Positions 1 through 12,510 of a stretch of 64,000 nucleotides of DNA are shown here, piece by piece; position 1 is the stretch's first letter; each line of letters begins with the position of its first letter. The position numbers and the translations under genes were made by a program. The DNA is from Delphinapterus leucas (taxonomy: Eukaryota; Chordata; Mammalia; Artiodactyla; Monodontidae). The stretch lies in NCBI RefSeq assembly GCF_002288925.2, contig NW_022098021.1:3739774-3803773 (forward strand), written 5' to 3'. The notes beneath the pieces were generated by a model. It was not told where the DNA came from. It worked only from the letters and a program-made list of their open reading frames with translations, and ran no database searches.

Positions 1-1221
1 ATTGTGTGTGGTGCTAATATCTCCTTCTATTGTGGGTTATTTTGTGTCTGATTTCTCAACTCTTGGCAGAAATAATAACCGAGGCATATATCCACTTTTT
101 CTGATGTGGTCCCTTAAATTCCTCAACTCAGATCATTGAACAAGTGGTTTGCTCATGGAACTGTGATTAACCATTTCTTTACCAAATTGTCTATTCCTTC
201 CAGTTGAATATGCAGGTCAGACTTAGAGGTTCACATCACTCACTCTCTAACTAAACTCCTACCGAGTAATTTTCCCAAGTTGTGCAGGTTGTGCACTGCA
301 CAAGCCTGCCCAGCCAAAGTGGTCAGTAGGGCTGAAATATAGGAACACCTAGAAAAAGAGATGCATTTTTCTAATCTGCACAAAGGGCAGCCCGCTTGCC
401 TTGTCTGCTCGTCTCGTGCTGCCGTGTTCACCTCAACCCACTCCGAGTAAGAACTTTGCGATGTTACACGTAATGGACTTTGTGGTGTCTGTCTTCTTCC
501 TGTCCACATTTTGACAATTCGCTTTAGGCGCTTAAAGATGTTTGCCGCCACCCCCCATGGCATTTTTTGCGTCTGTGATAGGAGTCACTCCTGAGTGTCA
601 CTTGGGATCGTAGATAATTAGTGCTGTGGACTGAAGTGACGAGCATTGGAGTCCCCGTCCCACATAACAGCCCAACTTTCACAGGCATTTTCATCTCCTG
701 GAGGTGCTGGCTTCAGAAGATTTCTCAATAATCTGGTTTTCCTCACAATCAGCACATTACAGATAGCCTAGACTTCTTATCAAGACATTCTCCGTGAAGC
801 CCCAACCCTTGAGTTTTCCAGAGCTTCCTTGGGGGCCCTTCTTAGTCGTTTACACCTACTATCTTGCCTTTTTCCTTTTTTAAAAAAAACATCAAGGGGG
901 CTGAGGCTGTGAGGAGTACAATTTCAGTCTGTCTGAAAAATGCTGTTTGGAACACTTTCAATTCTGAAAGTGCTGGGCGAGTTCCTTACATTAATATTTC
1001 AATTGTGGCCAAGCAACAGGGATTAAATGGTCTTTTCTAAACAGCCTTTTAAACATTCTTTACAGGATGAAAAATGAATGAATGAATGAATGAATGAATG
1101 AATAAAATGTCTCCACTGATCCATGCCCAATTTTCTCCTTAGTATTTCTGGGCAATCTTAATTTTATTTATTACTTATTTATTTGTTAGTTTATATTTTT
1201 GGGGGGGGGTGTTTCAATTTT
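1..1221 (+). other. Intron sequence left of the large L1
   Basis: Apparently unique intronic DNA. It contains the tetranucleotide array listed separately and, near 1150-1210, an AT-rich stretch followed by a run of ten G. I see no exon, RNA gene or strong repeat similarity in the first kilobase. The 107-residue open frame on the minus strand at 240-563 has no recognisable domain. Confidence 0.5.
1073..1103. repeat. (AATG)n microsatellite
   Basis: About seven perfect AATG units follow one another, ending in AATAAAATG. It is a simple tandem repeat and potentially length-polymorphic. Confidence 0.95.
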
Positions 1222-1649
1222 GTTTTTTTTTTTAACATCTTTATTGCAGTATAATTGCTTTACAATGGTGTGTTAGTTTCTGCTTTATAACAAAGTGAAT
1301 CAGCTATAGATACACATATATCCCCGTATCTCCTTCCTCTTGTGTCTCCCTCCCACCCTCCCTATCTGACCCCTCTAGGGGGTCACAAAGCACAGAGCTG
1401 ATCTCCCTGTGCTATGCGACTGCTTCCCACTAGCTATCTATTTTACATTTCGTAGTGTATATATGTCCATGCCACTCTCTCACTTCGTCCCAGCTTACCC
1501 TTCCCCCTCCCCGTGTCCTCAAGTCCGTTCTCTACATCAGTGTCTTTATTCCTGTCCTGCCCCTAGGTTCTTAATAACCTTTTTTTTTTTTTTAGATTCC
1601 ATGTATATGCGTTAGCATATGGTATTTGTTTTTCTCTTTCAAACTTACT

Positions 1650-4600
1650 TCACAATGTATGAAAGACTCTAGGTCCATCCACCTCACTACAAATAACACC
1701 ATTTCGGGTTTTTATGGCTGAGTAATATTCCGTTGTATATATGTGCCACATCTTCTTTATCCATTCATCTGTTGATGGACACTTAGGTTGCTTCCATGTC
1801 CTGGCTATTGTACATAGAGCTGCAATGAACATTTTGGTACATGACTCTTTTTGAATTATGGTTTTCTCAGGGTATATGCCCAGTAGTGGCATTGCTGGGT
1901 CATATGGTAGTTCTATTTTTAGTTTTTTAAGGAACCTCCATACTGTTCTCCATAGTGGCTGTATCAATTTACATTCCCACCAACAGTGCAAGAGTGTTCC
2001 CTTTTCTCCACACCCTCTGCAGCATTGATTGCTTGTAGATTTTTTGATGATGGCCATTCTGACTGGTGTGAGATGATACCTCACTATAGTTTTGATTTGC
2101 ATTCTCTAATGATAAGTGACGTTGAGCATCCTTTCATGTGTTTGTTGGCAATCTGTATATCTTCTTTGGAGAAATGTCTATTTAGGTCTTCTGCCCATTT
2201 TTGGGTTGGGTTGTTTGTTTTTTTGATATTGAGCTGCATGAGCTGCTTGTAAATTTTGGAGATTAATCCTTTGTCAGTTGCTTCATTTGCAAATATTTTC
2301 TCCCATTCTGAGGGTTGTCTTTTCATCTTGTTTATGGTTTCCTTTGCTGCACAAAAGCTTTTAAGTTTCATTAGGTCCCATTTGTTTATTTTTGTTCTTA
2401 TTTCCATTTCTCTAGGAGGTGGGTCAAAAAGGATCTTGCTGTGATTTATGTCATAGAGTGTTCTGCCTATGTTTTCCTGTACGAGTTTTACAGTGTCTGG
2501 CCTTACATTTAGATCCTTAATCCATTTTGAGTTTTTTTTTGTATATGGTTAGGGAGCGTTCTGATTTCATTTTTTACATGTAGCTGTCCAGTTTTCCCAG
2601 CACCACTTATTGAAGAGGCTGTCTTTTCTCCATTGTATATTCTTGCCTCCTTTATCAAAAATAAGGTGACCATATGTGCTTGGGTTTATCTCTGGGCTTT
2701 CTATCCTGTTCCATTGATCTATATTTCTGTTTTTGTGCCAGTACCATACTCTCTTGATTACTGTAGCTTTGTAGTATAGTCTGAAGTCAGGGAACCTGAT
2801 TCCTTCAGCTCCGTTTTTCTTTCTCCAGATTGCTTTGGCTATTCGGGGTCTTTTGTGTTTCCATACAAATTGTGAAATTTTTTGTTCTAGTTCTGTGAAA
2901 AATGCCATTGGTAGTTTGATAGGGATTGCATTAAATCTGTAGATTGCTTATGGTAGTATAGTCATTTTCACCATGTTGATTCTTCCAATCCAAATACATG
3001 GTATATCTCTCCATCTGTTTGTATCATCTTTAATTTCTTTCATCAGTGTCTTATAGTTTTCTGCATACAGGTCTTTTGTCTCCTTAGGTAGGTGTGTTCC
3101 TAGGTATTTTATTCTTTTTGTTGCAGTGGTAAATGGGAGTGTTTCCTTAATTTCTCTTTCAGATTTTTCATCGTTAACATATACGAATGCAAGAGATTTC
3201 TGTGTATTAATTTTGTGTCCTACAACTTCACCAAATTCATTGATTAGCTCTAGTAGTTTTCTGTTAGAGTCTTTAGGATTCTCTATGTATAGTATCATGT
3301 CCTCTGCAAACAGTGACACCTTTACTTCTTCTTTTCCAATTTGTATTCCTTTTATTTCTTTTTCTTCTCTGATTGCTGTGGCTAAAACTTCCAAAACTAT
3401 GTTGAATAATAGTGGTGAGAGTGGGCAGCCTTGTCTTGTTCCTGATCTTAGTGGACATGGTTTTGGTTTTTCAACATTGAGAATGATGTTGGCTGTGTGT
3501 TTGTCATATATGGCCTTTATTATATTGAGGTAAGTTCCCTCTACGCCTACTTTCTGGAGGGTTTTTATCATAAAGGTGTTGAATTTTGTTGAAAGCTTTT
3601 TCTGCATCTATTGAGATGATTATATGGTTTTTATCCTTCAGTTTGTTAATATGGTGTATCACACTGATTGATTTGCATATATTGAAGAATCCTTGCATTC
3701 CTGGGATAAACCCCAGTTGATCATGGTGTATGATCCTTTTAATGTGCTGTTGGATTCTGTTAGCTAGTATGTTGTTGAGGATTTTTGCATGTATGTTCAT
3801 CAGTGATACTGGCCTATAGTTTTCTTTCTTTGTGACATCTTTGTCTGGTTTTGGTATCAGGGTGATGGTGGCCTCGTAGAATGAGTTTGGGAGTGTTCCT
3901 CCCTCTGCTATATTTTGGAAGAGTTTGACAAGGATAGATGTTAGCTCTTCTCTAAATGTTTGATAGAATTTGCCAGTGAAGCCATCTGGTCCTCGGCATT
4001 TGTTTGCTGGACTATTTTTAACCACAGTTGCAATTTCAGTGCTTGTGATTGGTCTGTTTATATTTTCTCTTTCTCCTGGTTCAGTCTCAGAAAGTTGTGC
4101 TTTTCTAAGAATTTGTCCATTTCTTCCAGGTTGTCCACTTTATTGGCATAGAGTTGCTTGTAGTAATCTCTCATGATCCTTTGTATTTCTGCAGTGTCAG
4201 TCGTTACCTCTCCTTTTTCATTTCTACATCTATTGATTTGAGTCTTCTCTTTTCTTTATTGATGAGTCTGGCTAATGGTTTATCAGTTTTGTTTATCTTC
4301 TCAAAGAATCAACTTTTAGTTTTATTGATCTTTGCTATTGTTTCCTTCATTTCTTTTTCATTGATTTCTGATCTGATCTTTATGATTTCTTACCTTATGC
4401 TAACTTTGGGGGTTTTTTTGTTCTTCTTTCTCTAATTGCTTTAGGTGTAAGGTTAGGTTGTTTATTTGAGATGTTTCTTGTTTCTTGAGGTAAGATTGTA
4501 TTGCTATAAACTTCCCTCTTAGAACTGCTTTTGCTGCATCCCATAGGTTTTGGGTCGTTGTGTTTTCATTGTCATTTGTTTCTGGGTATTTTTTGATTTC

Positions 4601-5401
4601 ATCTTTGATTTCTTCAGTGATCTCGTGGTTATTAAGTAGTGTATTGTTTAGCCTCCATGTGTTTGTATTTTTTACAGATATTTTTCTGTAATTGATATCT
4701 AGTCTCATAGCATTGTGGTTCAAAAAGATACTTGATATGATTTCAGTTTTCTTAGATTTACCAAGGCTTGATTTGTGAACCAAGATATGATCTATCCTGG
4801 AGAATGTTCCAGGAGCACTTGAGAAGAAGGTGTATTCTGTTGTTTTTGGATGGAGTGTCTTATAAATATCAATTAAGTCCATCTTGTTTAATGTATCATT
4901 TAAAGCTTGTGTTTCCTTATTTATTTTCTGTTTGAATGATCTGTCCATTGGTGAAAGTGGGGTGTTGAAGTCCCGTACTATGATTGTGTTACTGTCGATC
5001 TCCCCTTTTATGGCTATTAGCATTTGCCTTATGTATTGAGGTGCTCCTATGTTGGGTGCATAAATATTTACAATTGTTATATCTTCTTCTTGCATTGATC
5101 CATTCATCATTATGTAGTGTCCTTCTTTGTCTCTTGTAATAGTGTTTATTTTAAAATCTATTTCGTCTGATATGAGAATTGCTACTCCAGCTTTCTTTTG
5201 ATTTCCATTTGCATGGAATATCTTTTTCCATCCCCTCACTTTCAGTTTGTAAGTGTCCCTAGGTCTGAAGCGGGTCTCTTGTACACAGCATATATATGGG
5301 CCTTGTTTTTGTATCCATTCAGCTAGTCTGTGTCTTTTCATTAGAGCATTTAATACATTTACATTCAAGGTTATTATCGATATGTATGTTCCTCTTACCA
5401 C
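1650..5401 (-). pseudogene. L1 ORF2 (endonuclease-reverse transcriptase) pseudogene
   Basis: ORF2 starts at 5401 and an APE-type endonuclease domain stays open to 4400. Its LNVN and QET motifs, with catalytic-type N and E, are intact. The usual GDFN motif reads RDFN and the catalytic SDH motif reads LNH, so the catalytic aspartate is lost. The reverse transcriptase domain is split between 4025 and 2948, and its FADD active site reads FAED. The C-terminal region, including the cysteine-rich segment [18 protein letters not shown], continues to 1650. At least five frame breaks separate these blocks. The combined span of about 3.75 kb equals a normal ORF2, so decay came from point changes and small indels, not from truncation. 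Confidence 0.92.
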
Positions 5402-6339
5402 TTTCTTAATTGTTTGAGGTTTGTTATTGTAGGTCTTTTCCTTCTCTTGTGTTTCCTGCCTAGAAAAGTTCCTTTAGCATTTGTTGTAAAGCTGGTTTGG
5501 TGGTGCTGAATTCTGTTACCTTTGCTTGTCTGTAAAGGTTTAATTTCTCTGTGGAATCTGAATGAGATCCTTCCCGGGAAGAGTAATCTTGGTTGCAGTT
5601 TTTTCCCTTTCATCATGTCCTGCCACTCACTTCCACCTTGCAGAGTTTCTGCTGCAAGATCATCTGTTAACCTTATGGGGATTCCCTTGTATGTTATTTG
5701 TTGTTTTTCCCTTGCTGCTTTTAATATTTTTTCTTTGTATTTAATTTTTGGTAGTGTGATTAATGTGTTTTGGCGTGTTTCTCCTTGGATTTATCCTGTA
5801 TGGGACTCTCTGCGCTTCTTGGACTTGATTAACTATTTCCTTTCCCATATTTGGGAAGCTTTCAACTATAGTCTCTTAAAATATTTTCACAGTCCCTTTC
5901 TTTTTCTCTTCTTCTTCTGGGACCACTATAATTCGAATGTTGGTGCATTTAATGTTGTCCCAGAGGTCTCTGGGACTGTCCTCAATTCTTTTCCTTCTTT
6001 TTTCTTTATTCTGTTCTGCAGCAGTTATTGCCACTATTTTATCTTCCAGGTCACTTATCTGTTCTTCTGCCTCAGTTATTCTCCTATTGATTCTTTCTAG
6101 AGAAGTTTTAATTTCATTTGTTCTGTTGTCATCATAGTTTGTTTGCTCTTTAGTTCTTCTAGGTTTTTGTTAAAGGTTTCTTGTATTTTCTCCATTCTAT
6201 TTCCAAGATTTTGGATCATCTTTACTATCATTACTCTGAATTCTTTTTCAGGTAGACTGTGTATTTCCTCTTCATTTGTTTGGTCTGGTGGGTTTTTACC
6301 TTGCTCCTTCACCTGCTGTTTGTTTCTCTGTCTTCTCAT
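5400..6339 (-). pseudogene. L1 ORF1 (RNA-binding protein) pseudogene
   Basis: The reading frame opens at 6339 with MRRQRNKQQVKEQGKN, the usual N-terminus of artiodactyl-type L1 ORF1p. It continues through the coiled-coil region (NRMEKIQETFNKNLEELKSK) before breaking near 6097. The C-terminal part is recognisable in other frames down to about 5400, for example the stretch PGRISFRFHREIKP at about 5530-5580. ORF1p is a trimeric nucleic-acid chaperone that coats L1 RNA. The span of about 0.94 kb matches a normal ORF1, but frameshifts and stops prevent a full-length product. Confidence 0.85.
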
Positions 6340-6850
6340 TTTGCTTAACTTACTGTGTTTGGGGTCTCCTTTTTGCAGGCTGCAGGTTCGTAGTTCCTGT
6401 TGTTTTTGGTGTCTGCCCCCAGTGGTTAAGGTTGGTTCAGTGGGTTGTGTAGGCTTCCTGGTGGAGGGGACTGGTGCCCGCGTTCTGGTGGATGAGGCTG
6501 GATCTTGTCTTTCTGGTGGGCAGGACTGCGTCCGGTGGTGTGTTTTGAGGTGTCTGTGAACTTAATATGATATTAGGCAACCTCTCTGCTAATGGGCAGG
6601 GGCGGTGTTGTGTTCCTGTCTTGCTAGTAGTTTGGCATAAGGTGTCCAGCACTGTAGCTTGCTGGTCGTTGAGTGGAGTTGCGTCTTAGTGTTGAGATGG
6701 AGATCTCTGGGAGAGCTTTCACCATTTGATATTGCATGGAGCTGGGAGGTCTCTGGTGGACCAATATCCTGAACTGCGCTCTCCCACCTCAGAGGCTCAG
6801 GCCTGACACCGGCTGGAGAACCAAGACCCTGTCAGCCACATGGCCAATGT

Positions 6851-8386
6851 CACGTGGATTGTGGAGGGTCTGGCCCTGTGATCCAGTTGTTTATATTCTC
6901 ACTCCAGCTGCTTATCCAGCAGAGCCTCCTCCCTGCTTGGCACTTTTGTGGTCGCGCTGCCTTTCTGATGTGCAGCTGGTATCACGTGCAGATTCCCCAG
7001 GTCATGTACGTCTGTGATATTAACCTAAGCTTTACTGCCAAGTCACCAGAAATCTCCGAAAATAACTAGCTTTTTATGACAGCCATTACGTCCAAGCTTC
7101 TTCTCTTCTCTCTTCGGTGGAGGCTTCCTGACCTTAATTTTAAAACCAAGAAACAGAATCCTTGGCTGAGCACAGACGGTTCGAGCATTCTCTCAGACAG
7201 CCTCTGCCATTGCCGAATAAGCTCTGTGGTATCAGCGTGTACACTTCAGGTAGAATTCCAACATGGGAAAGTACTGCTTGTACGCTGTTTTAGTGTGTTT
7301 TGAGCTGAAAGATCAAAGGTTTTTGTAAGTTGATTTTCTCATTTGCAATGAATAGTGTTGCGTTCTAAGGGTTATCTTGTAGTTAATTACTTATGTGAGA
7401 ATAAATTAAGTATATTATGTATTTTTCTGAACTGGTTTTCTTGTAACTCAAGGAGGAAACCCTTTGTGATAGCCAGGACGTTCTCATCTCAGAAGCCCTC
7501 TGATATTCTTACCTAGCAGTCATTTAAAAATACAAACAATATGCCAGCTAAAAAAGGTATCACGTGTGCATACATACACGTATATAGTCTTAGCCATTAT
7601 TATAAGGCTCAGTATATGATTTGAATTAGCAATAAAGATTGTACGGAGAAACTAGAGCCTATGATGTAATACTGTCCACGCCCTTGGTTTACTAACCTAT
7701 AGAACCAGATTTCTCTAGAGAGGGAATGCCTGGTGATACTCTCACGGCAATACAAGTCTCAGTCTGAAAGTCCCTCCACCCCTAAGTCCCTTATGTGTAT
7801 TCTTTTCTGATTTTTCTCTCTGTGTTTATAGAAATGTTTATATATACAGAAAATCAGTGTTTTACACACACATCATCCCGTTTTGTGATACGTCCTGCAG
7901 CCCCTGTTCTACCTACAGTGCATTTTGGAATCATTTCCCGTCACTACATAGAGATCTATTGCCTGGTGTTTCACACTCTGGTGTCCTACAAACTGTTCAT
8001 CCCTTCCTGTGTTGATAAACATTCATCTCCAGCTTCACCCACAAAAAGCCTTGTGGAATTACACCTTTCCCTCTAACCAGGCCGTAAATACTCCACCAAA
8101 ATGATGTTGATCTAATTAGACCATTTTCACTGCAGTGCCTTGAACATAATCCATGCTCAATTCATGTATTATTATCTGTACCACACGTTCTTTCTTGCTG
8201 ACAGCTCTTACTTAATGCTTGTGTGGTGTGCCATATAAAATTTATTCAGGCCAAAGTAACCATTGGTTCAAGTGATTAAAAAATAGGAAGAAAATGATGG
8301 AATCAGTGATTTCCTAGGGGCCCTATTACTGGTAGAAGTAAAAGTATATTCCGTCTTTGTTTTCCATCCTCTCTGCTACTACCTTA
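6851..8386 (+). other. Intron, mostly unique
   Basis: There is no exon or RNA gene that I can support. AT-rich unique sequence dominates. A stretch near 8115-8180 (CAGTGCCTTGAACATAATCC) resembles the 3' end of an L2 element. Short open frames have no recognisable similarity. Confidence 0.45.
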
Positions 8387-8400
8387 ATTTAGTACTTTTT

Positions 8401-8607
8401 TTTTTTTTTTTTTGCGGTACGCGGGCCTCTCACTGCTGTGGCCTCTCCCGTTGCGGAGCACAGGCTCCGGACGCGCAGGCTCAGCGGCCATGGCTCACGG
8501 GCCCAGCCGCTCCGCGGCATGTGGGATCCTCCCGGACCGGGGCACGAACCCGCGTCTCCTGCCTCGGCAGGCGGACTCTCAACCACTGCGCCACCAGGGA
8601 AGCCCTG
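8401..8607 (-). mobile_element. Short CHR-type SINE with TSD
   Basis: The T run at the left (tail), then GCGGTACGCGGGCCTCTCAC, and the tRNA-like head GGCTTCCCTGGTGGCGCAG in reverse complement at the right mark a short CHR SINE. A 14-bp duplication, ATTTAGTACTTTTT, flanks it at 8387-8400 and 8608-8621, so the insertion is intact and fairly young. A derived reading frame on both strands is incidental. Confidence 0.95.
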
Positions 8608-8896
8608 ATTTAGTACTTTTTACCTGGATGATAGCAGAGACTGCTAGCTTTGCCCATTCAAACACCTATAATGAAGCCAGGATGAACTTTCCGAAACATA
8701 CACCTGACCAGCTCCAGTGCCTGGCCCAGCGTCTGGAGCACGGGTGCCCCAGAATGTCGGCAGTGAGTGAGCGAATGAATTCCACTGCTCTCTTCAAATT
8801 CCTCAAGGGTTCCTGTGTCTTTTGATAAAATCCCATCTCTCCCTCGAGCCCCTGGTGGTCTAGACCCTGATGGTCCACACTACATCTCTCCTATTT

Positions 8897-9210
8897 TGTT
8901 TTTAATCAGTGTTATTGAAGTATAATGAATATACAGTAAGATACACCATTTTTAGGTGTACAGTTCCATGAATTAAAACAACTGGGTTTTTATCACTAGA
9001 AACTAACTGGCAGTATTCTGTCTGCCTTCCCGCAGACGATGACAGACAAGAATGTCGCAGAGAGCTCTGTGGATGGACGGTGGTGATGGTTGTGCAACAG
9101 TATGAACGTACTTAATGCCACTGAATTCCACACTTGGAAATGGTTAAGATGGTAAACTCTATGTGTATTTCGCCACCATTTTTAAAAAATGCTAAAACGT
9201 TAAAAAAAGA
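8897..9210. mobile_element. Two old L1 3'-end fragments in opposite orientation
   Basis: At 8897-8995, GTGTTATTGAAGTATAATG followed by GTGTACAGTTC is an L1 3' UTR in minus orientation. At about 9057-9205, GTACTTAATGCCACTGAATT and GGTTAAGATGGTAAACT form an L1 3' end in plus orientation, followed by an A-rich stretch. Both are diverged and lack clear TSDs. Confidence 0.7.
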
Positions 9211-11145
9211 ACGTCACAAGCGCTTGGCTGTTTTGTTCACCTTGAGGGAAACAAAAAATTCGCATCAGCTCGTTGAAGGCTTGAAAGACAAACTTTGCCT
9301 GTAGTTTTGCTTTGTATTACAACCAATTAAATGCTAAGTTTAGTGGCTGTGACCAGATGGACCGTATTTCTCAGAAGGTGAAACCTTGCTGTGAGGCTGG
9401 ACTAGGTGGGGCTTTGCAAGCTGGCCACGCAGGTGGGACTCTTGTCAGCCAGCTGGAGGGGAGTGTGCCTCGTGTGTGTGCGTTCGGGCCAGGAAAAGGA
9501 ATGAAATTAGCAAAGGCAAGGAGGTAGGGGTACCGGAGTGGCCAGAGGAGGGGCCTGAAAACCAGACGGGAGCTTTGTTGCTTTTGGAGACTGGGATCCC
9601 TTTTTCATTCCGGAATAGGCAAGTTCCGTAGTAAAAGCAATTTCAGAAAATGTGTCTTTCAGTACATTGGGCACATGGTAAGCAGAGACCTTTAATGTAA
9701 TTTTGTAGTTTTAACCTGGGGCATGAATCATGGCCACTATGATTGTGAGAAGTTGGTGGTTCCTAATACAGGGAATAACCAAGACACATAGATATCGATG
9801 TGGGAAAAAAATGGGAATTTTATACCATTTAGAGTGTCTACTTATTTTTGGCAACATATATGAGAAATTTTAATGTTTTCCTGGGGTCGTTAAACTGGTA
9901 TGGGGTACAAGCCGGGAGATGGGATGCATATTAGCCTAGAGGTCTGGAAATATTATTACTGAAATAGAGATTTAAACCGTCGCAATTTGGGGTCATGGGA
10001 TCCAGATGAACAAGACGGAGCTCTGGCTCTTGGAGGGGACACAGGTGAGAACTCCCACCACTCAGTACCATGCTGGGCGCTGGCTTCCAGGAAGATGGTT
10101 TAGGTGAGATCGATCAGAAGGGTAGCTCTTCCCTCACAGCCAGGGAAGGTAGGGGCCTCGGGTTTCCAGGATGAAATGAGTTAAGACCTGAAGGTTGACC
10201 AGGGGCTAGAAGGGAGGGTTAGGCCTGTGTACCAAGGAAAGCCCGCACCTGCCTTTACCATCCCACCCGCTGCGTTTATTCCAGCTCTGTGAGGGGTGTC
10301 AGGAGTCATCGGCAGGGTAAACAACAGGGAAAACGTGCACTTTGTTGGGGTTTTACGTTTCAGCGGGAAAGTGGCTGCAGAACTAGTTAGACGCGGGCTT
10401 AGGACCGGGCTCTCAAAGCCTAGTTGGTCGCTGCTGGTCCATAGAGCGGGGAGTTTGTTAGCAAAAGGCAAGGGGGAGGGGTGACGGGGAGGAACTGTCA
10501 CAAAGCCGGAGAGGGCTTAGGTCTGGAGGGATGGCCCTACCAGATACCCAGCACTTTGAACTTTATAAAAAGAGACTCTTACTGCTTTTCACAGGTGACA
10601 ATATATGCTTTCTTAATGATGTTTTCGCAGCTGCTTTACCTAAGAGGATCGTTATAAAGATCCAGTATTCTGAAAAAAAGTATTTATGCATGGATGTTAT
10701 AAAAATTGAGTCTCTAACTCCATAAGCTGTTTAAGCCTCCCTAGAATTAAAACAAAAAGAAGTGCAAGTCCAGAAACAAAATTGATGCAAAGGACTCATG
10801 GGGCCCGCGTGAACTTTGAGAGCTCTGCTGGGTGCGTTGTTCCAGGTGCCCGCTCTTCCCCTCCACCTGGTGCTGTGGCAGAAATAAATGACTCAAACCC
10901 AGCAAGGGGTCCGGCTCCTCACATCTGCGCTAAAGCTCACAGATTCCAACTTGCTCCCCTGGCTAAAGGCTCTCCTGCTTTCAGAGATGGCACTGCACAG
11001 GCTAGTACCGGGTGCTTGTCTATTCACCAACTCAGTGGCCCAGGCAGGACTGATGACACAGCGCTCAATAAACAGGTAATCAATTGAGCAGGTCTTCAGT
11101 AGAGGCCAGCCTCTAGGAATCTATTGGGCTTTTGGGTTTCATGGG
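9211..11145 (+). other. Intron, unique
   Basis: I see no exon, RNA gene or clear repeat. A 64-residue open frame on the + strand at 10531-10725 has no family I recognise and no splice context. The segment 10200-10500 is relatively GC-rich but not CpG-island-like. Confidence 0.4.
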
Positions 11146-11486
11146 TTTTTTAATTAATTTATTTTTTGACTGCGTTGGGTCTTCGTTGCAGTGCGCGGAC
11201 TTCTCATTGCGCTGGCTTCTCTTGTTGCGGAGCACGGGCTCTAGGCATGCAGGCTTCAGTAGTTGTGGCACGTGGGCTTCAGTAGTTGTGGCACCCGGGC
11301 TCAGTAGTTGTGGCTCGCAGGCTCAGCAGTCGTGGCTCGCGGGCTCTAGAGCACAGGCTCAGTAGTTGTGGTGCACGGGCTTAGTTGCTCCGCGGCATAT
11401 GGGATCTTCCCGAGCCAGGGCTCGAACCCGTGTCCCCTTCACTGGCAGGCGGATTCTTAACCGCTGTGCCACCAGGGAAGTCCCTG
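11146..11486 (-). mobile_element. Long CHR-type SINE
   Basis: From the left it reads TTAATTTATTTTTTGACTGCGTTGGGTCTTCG (tail side), then several GCTCAGTAGTTGTGGC-like units, and ends with the reverse complement of the tRNA-like head (CCACCAGGGAAGTCC). The repeated 22-bp-like units are the signature of the long CHR form. No convincing TSD was found. Confidence 0.9.
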
Positions 11487-11644
11487 CACGTTGTTTTGAT
11501 AATCTTTTGTGGGTCACTCGTCAATTTGAGAATTGCTTTTTCATAACACTAGCTGTTAACTGGAAGCTTTACCTCCTCATTAGCCTCAGCTAATTGGTTT
11601 CCCTTATTCCTTCGAAGGTATTTATTAGTAAGGTATGCCGCTGT

Positions 11645-12005
11645 CCTGTTTTACAAGGTATAATTCACATGCACAGAATTAATGCTTTTTAGTGTACAGT
11701 TCTGTGAGTCCTAACAAATGCATCACCACACTCAGGTACAGAGCAGCGCCATGACTCCCCATACCCCCCCCAGCCTGCTTTGTATCGGCCGCTACCCTCC
11801 CACTCAGTCCCTAGAAATGACTGCTCTGGTTTCCGATGCCGTAGTTTTGCCTTTCTTAGAACGTTGTAGGCATGGAACTGGACGGTGTGTGGTCTTCTTA
11901 TGCTGGCTTCTCCTCTCAGCGTAAGGCATTTGAGAGCTGTTGAGAGTATCAGTAGTTTATTCTTTATTGCCGAGTAGTATTCCTTTATACGAATAGGGTT
12001 TCCCA
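11645..12005 (-). mobile_element. Old L1 3' fragment (L1M-type)
   Basis: GTATAATTCACATGCACAG, TTTTTAGTGTACAGTTCTGTG and, later, GTATCAGTAGTTTATTCTTT followed by TTGCCGAGTAGTATTCC are diverged matches to the 3' part of older L1 elements in reverse orientation. Confidence 0.8.
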
Positions 12006-12339
12006 TGGTTGGGGAGTTCTGGAAATCCAATCCCAGTGGGTTGAGAACCAGGGACCAGGAAGTCAGTGAACTCCAGGTAATATCATAGTTTAAGGAAGGG
12101 CTGGAGTAAAGTTAGACTAGCATGACACTGGCCGTAATAAAGCAAGATGACGGTAGTGGACAAGTGCGTCAGCCTGGTGAACGCCTTCTGCTTAAGCCCT
12201 CCTGGGGGAAAGAAAGGCCAGGAGCCCACAGACTTGTCTTCCTGGAGCCACGCTTCCAACCGCTGTCTGGCTGGTGTCCATTAGCCGAGGGCAGCATCAT
12301 CACGGCCACGGCTGGGGGCTGCCCCTGGGGGCTTTGCCT

Positions 12340-12510
12340 CCAGCTCAGGCCATGCAGATTTGGGCAAGCCTCGGGACCACTCGCAGCCTCAATGCCCTTC
12401 TCTGTAAAACGACAATAAGAAGGTACAGACTTCCAGAAGTTGGTGAGGATGAAGTGAAATCACATGGGAAGGCCTTTAGCATGGTGTCAGCCGTGTAGCG
12501 AGCTCTCACA
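12340..12510 (+). repeat. MIR SINE remnant
   Basis: TGGGCAAGCCTCGGGACCAC, CCTTCTCTGTAAAACGACAA and the following GATGAAGTGAAATCACATGG have the order and wording of the MIR core and 3' part. It is an ancient, highly diverged copy. Confidence 0.75.

Larger units (their letters stand above)
1222..6850 (-). mobile_element. Near full-length L1 retrotransposon, inactive
   Basis: A cetacean/artiodactyl-type L1 lies antisense to ATP8A2. On the + strand it begins with a T run (the element's poly(A) tail) followed by AACATCTTTATTGCAG, the standard 3' end of this family. The order on the minus strand is 5' UTR (about 6850-6340), ORF1 remnant, ORF2 remnant and 3' UTR (about 1649-1222). The total of about 5.6 kb is close to full length, but the right boundary is approximate because I found no convincing target-site duplication. 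Both reading frames are broken and key catalytic residues are altered, so it is a fossil. It could still contribute an antisense promoter or polyadenylation signals to the intron. Confidence 0.93.

Noticed and set aside
1986..4435. Several plus-strand open frames across the large L1
   Set aside because: These are the antisense of L1 ORF2; the matching protein similarity is on the minus strand.
8571..8605. Head of the CHR SINEs as a candidate tRNA gene
   Set aside because: The tRNA-like part belongs to a dispersed SINE with A tail and TSD. The full cloverleaf of a functional tRNA is not preserved.
11146..11486. Tandem GCTCAGTAGTTGTGGC-like units as a CRISPR-like or satellite array
   Set aside because: The units are the internal repeats of a long CHR SINE, with the SINE head and tail in place.
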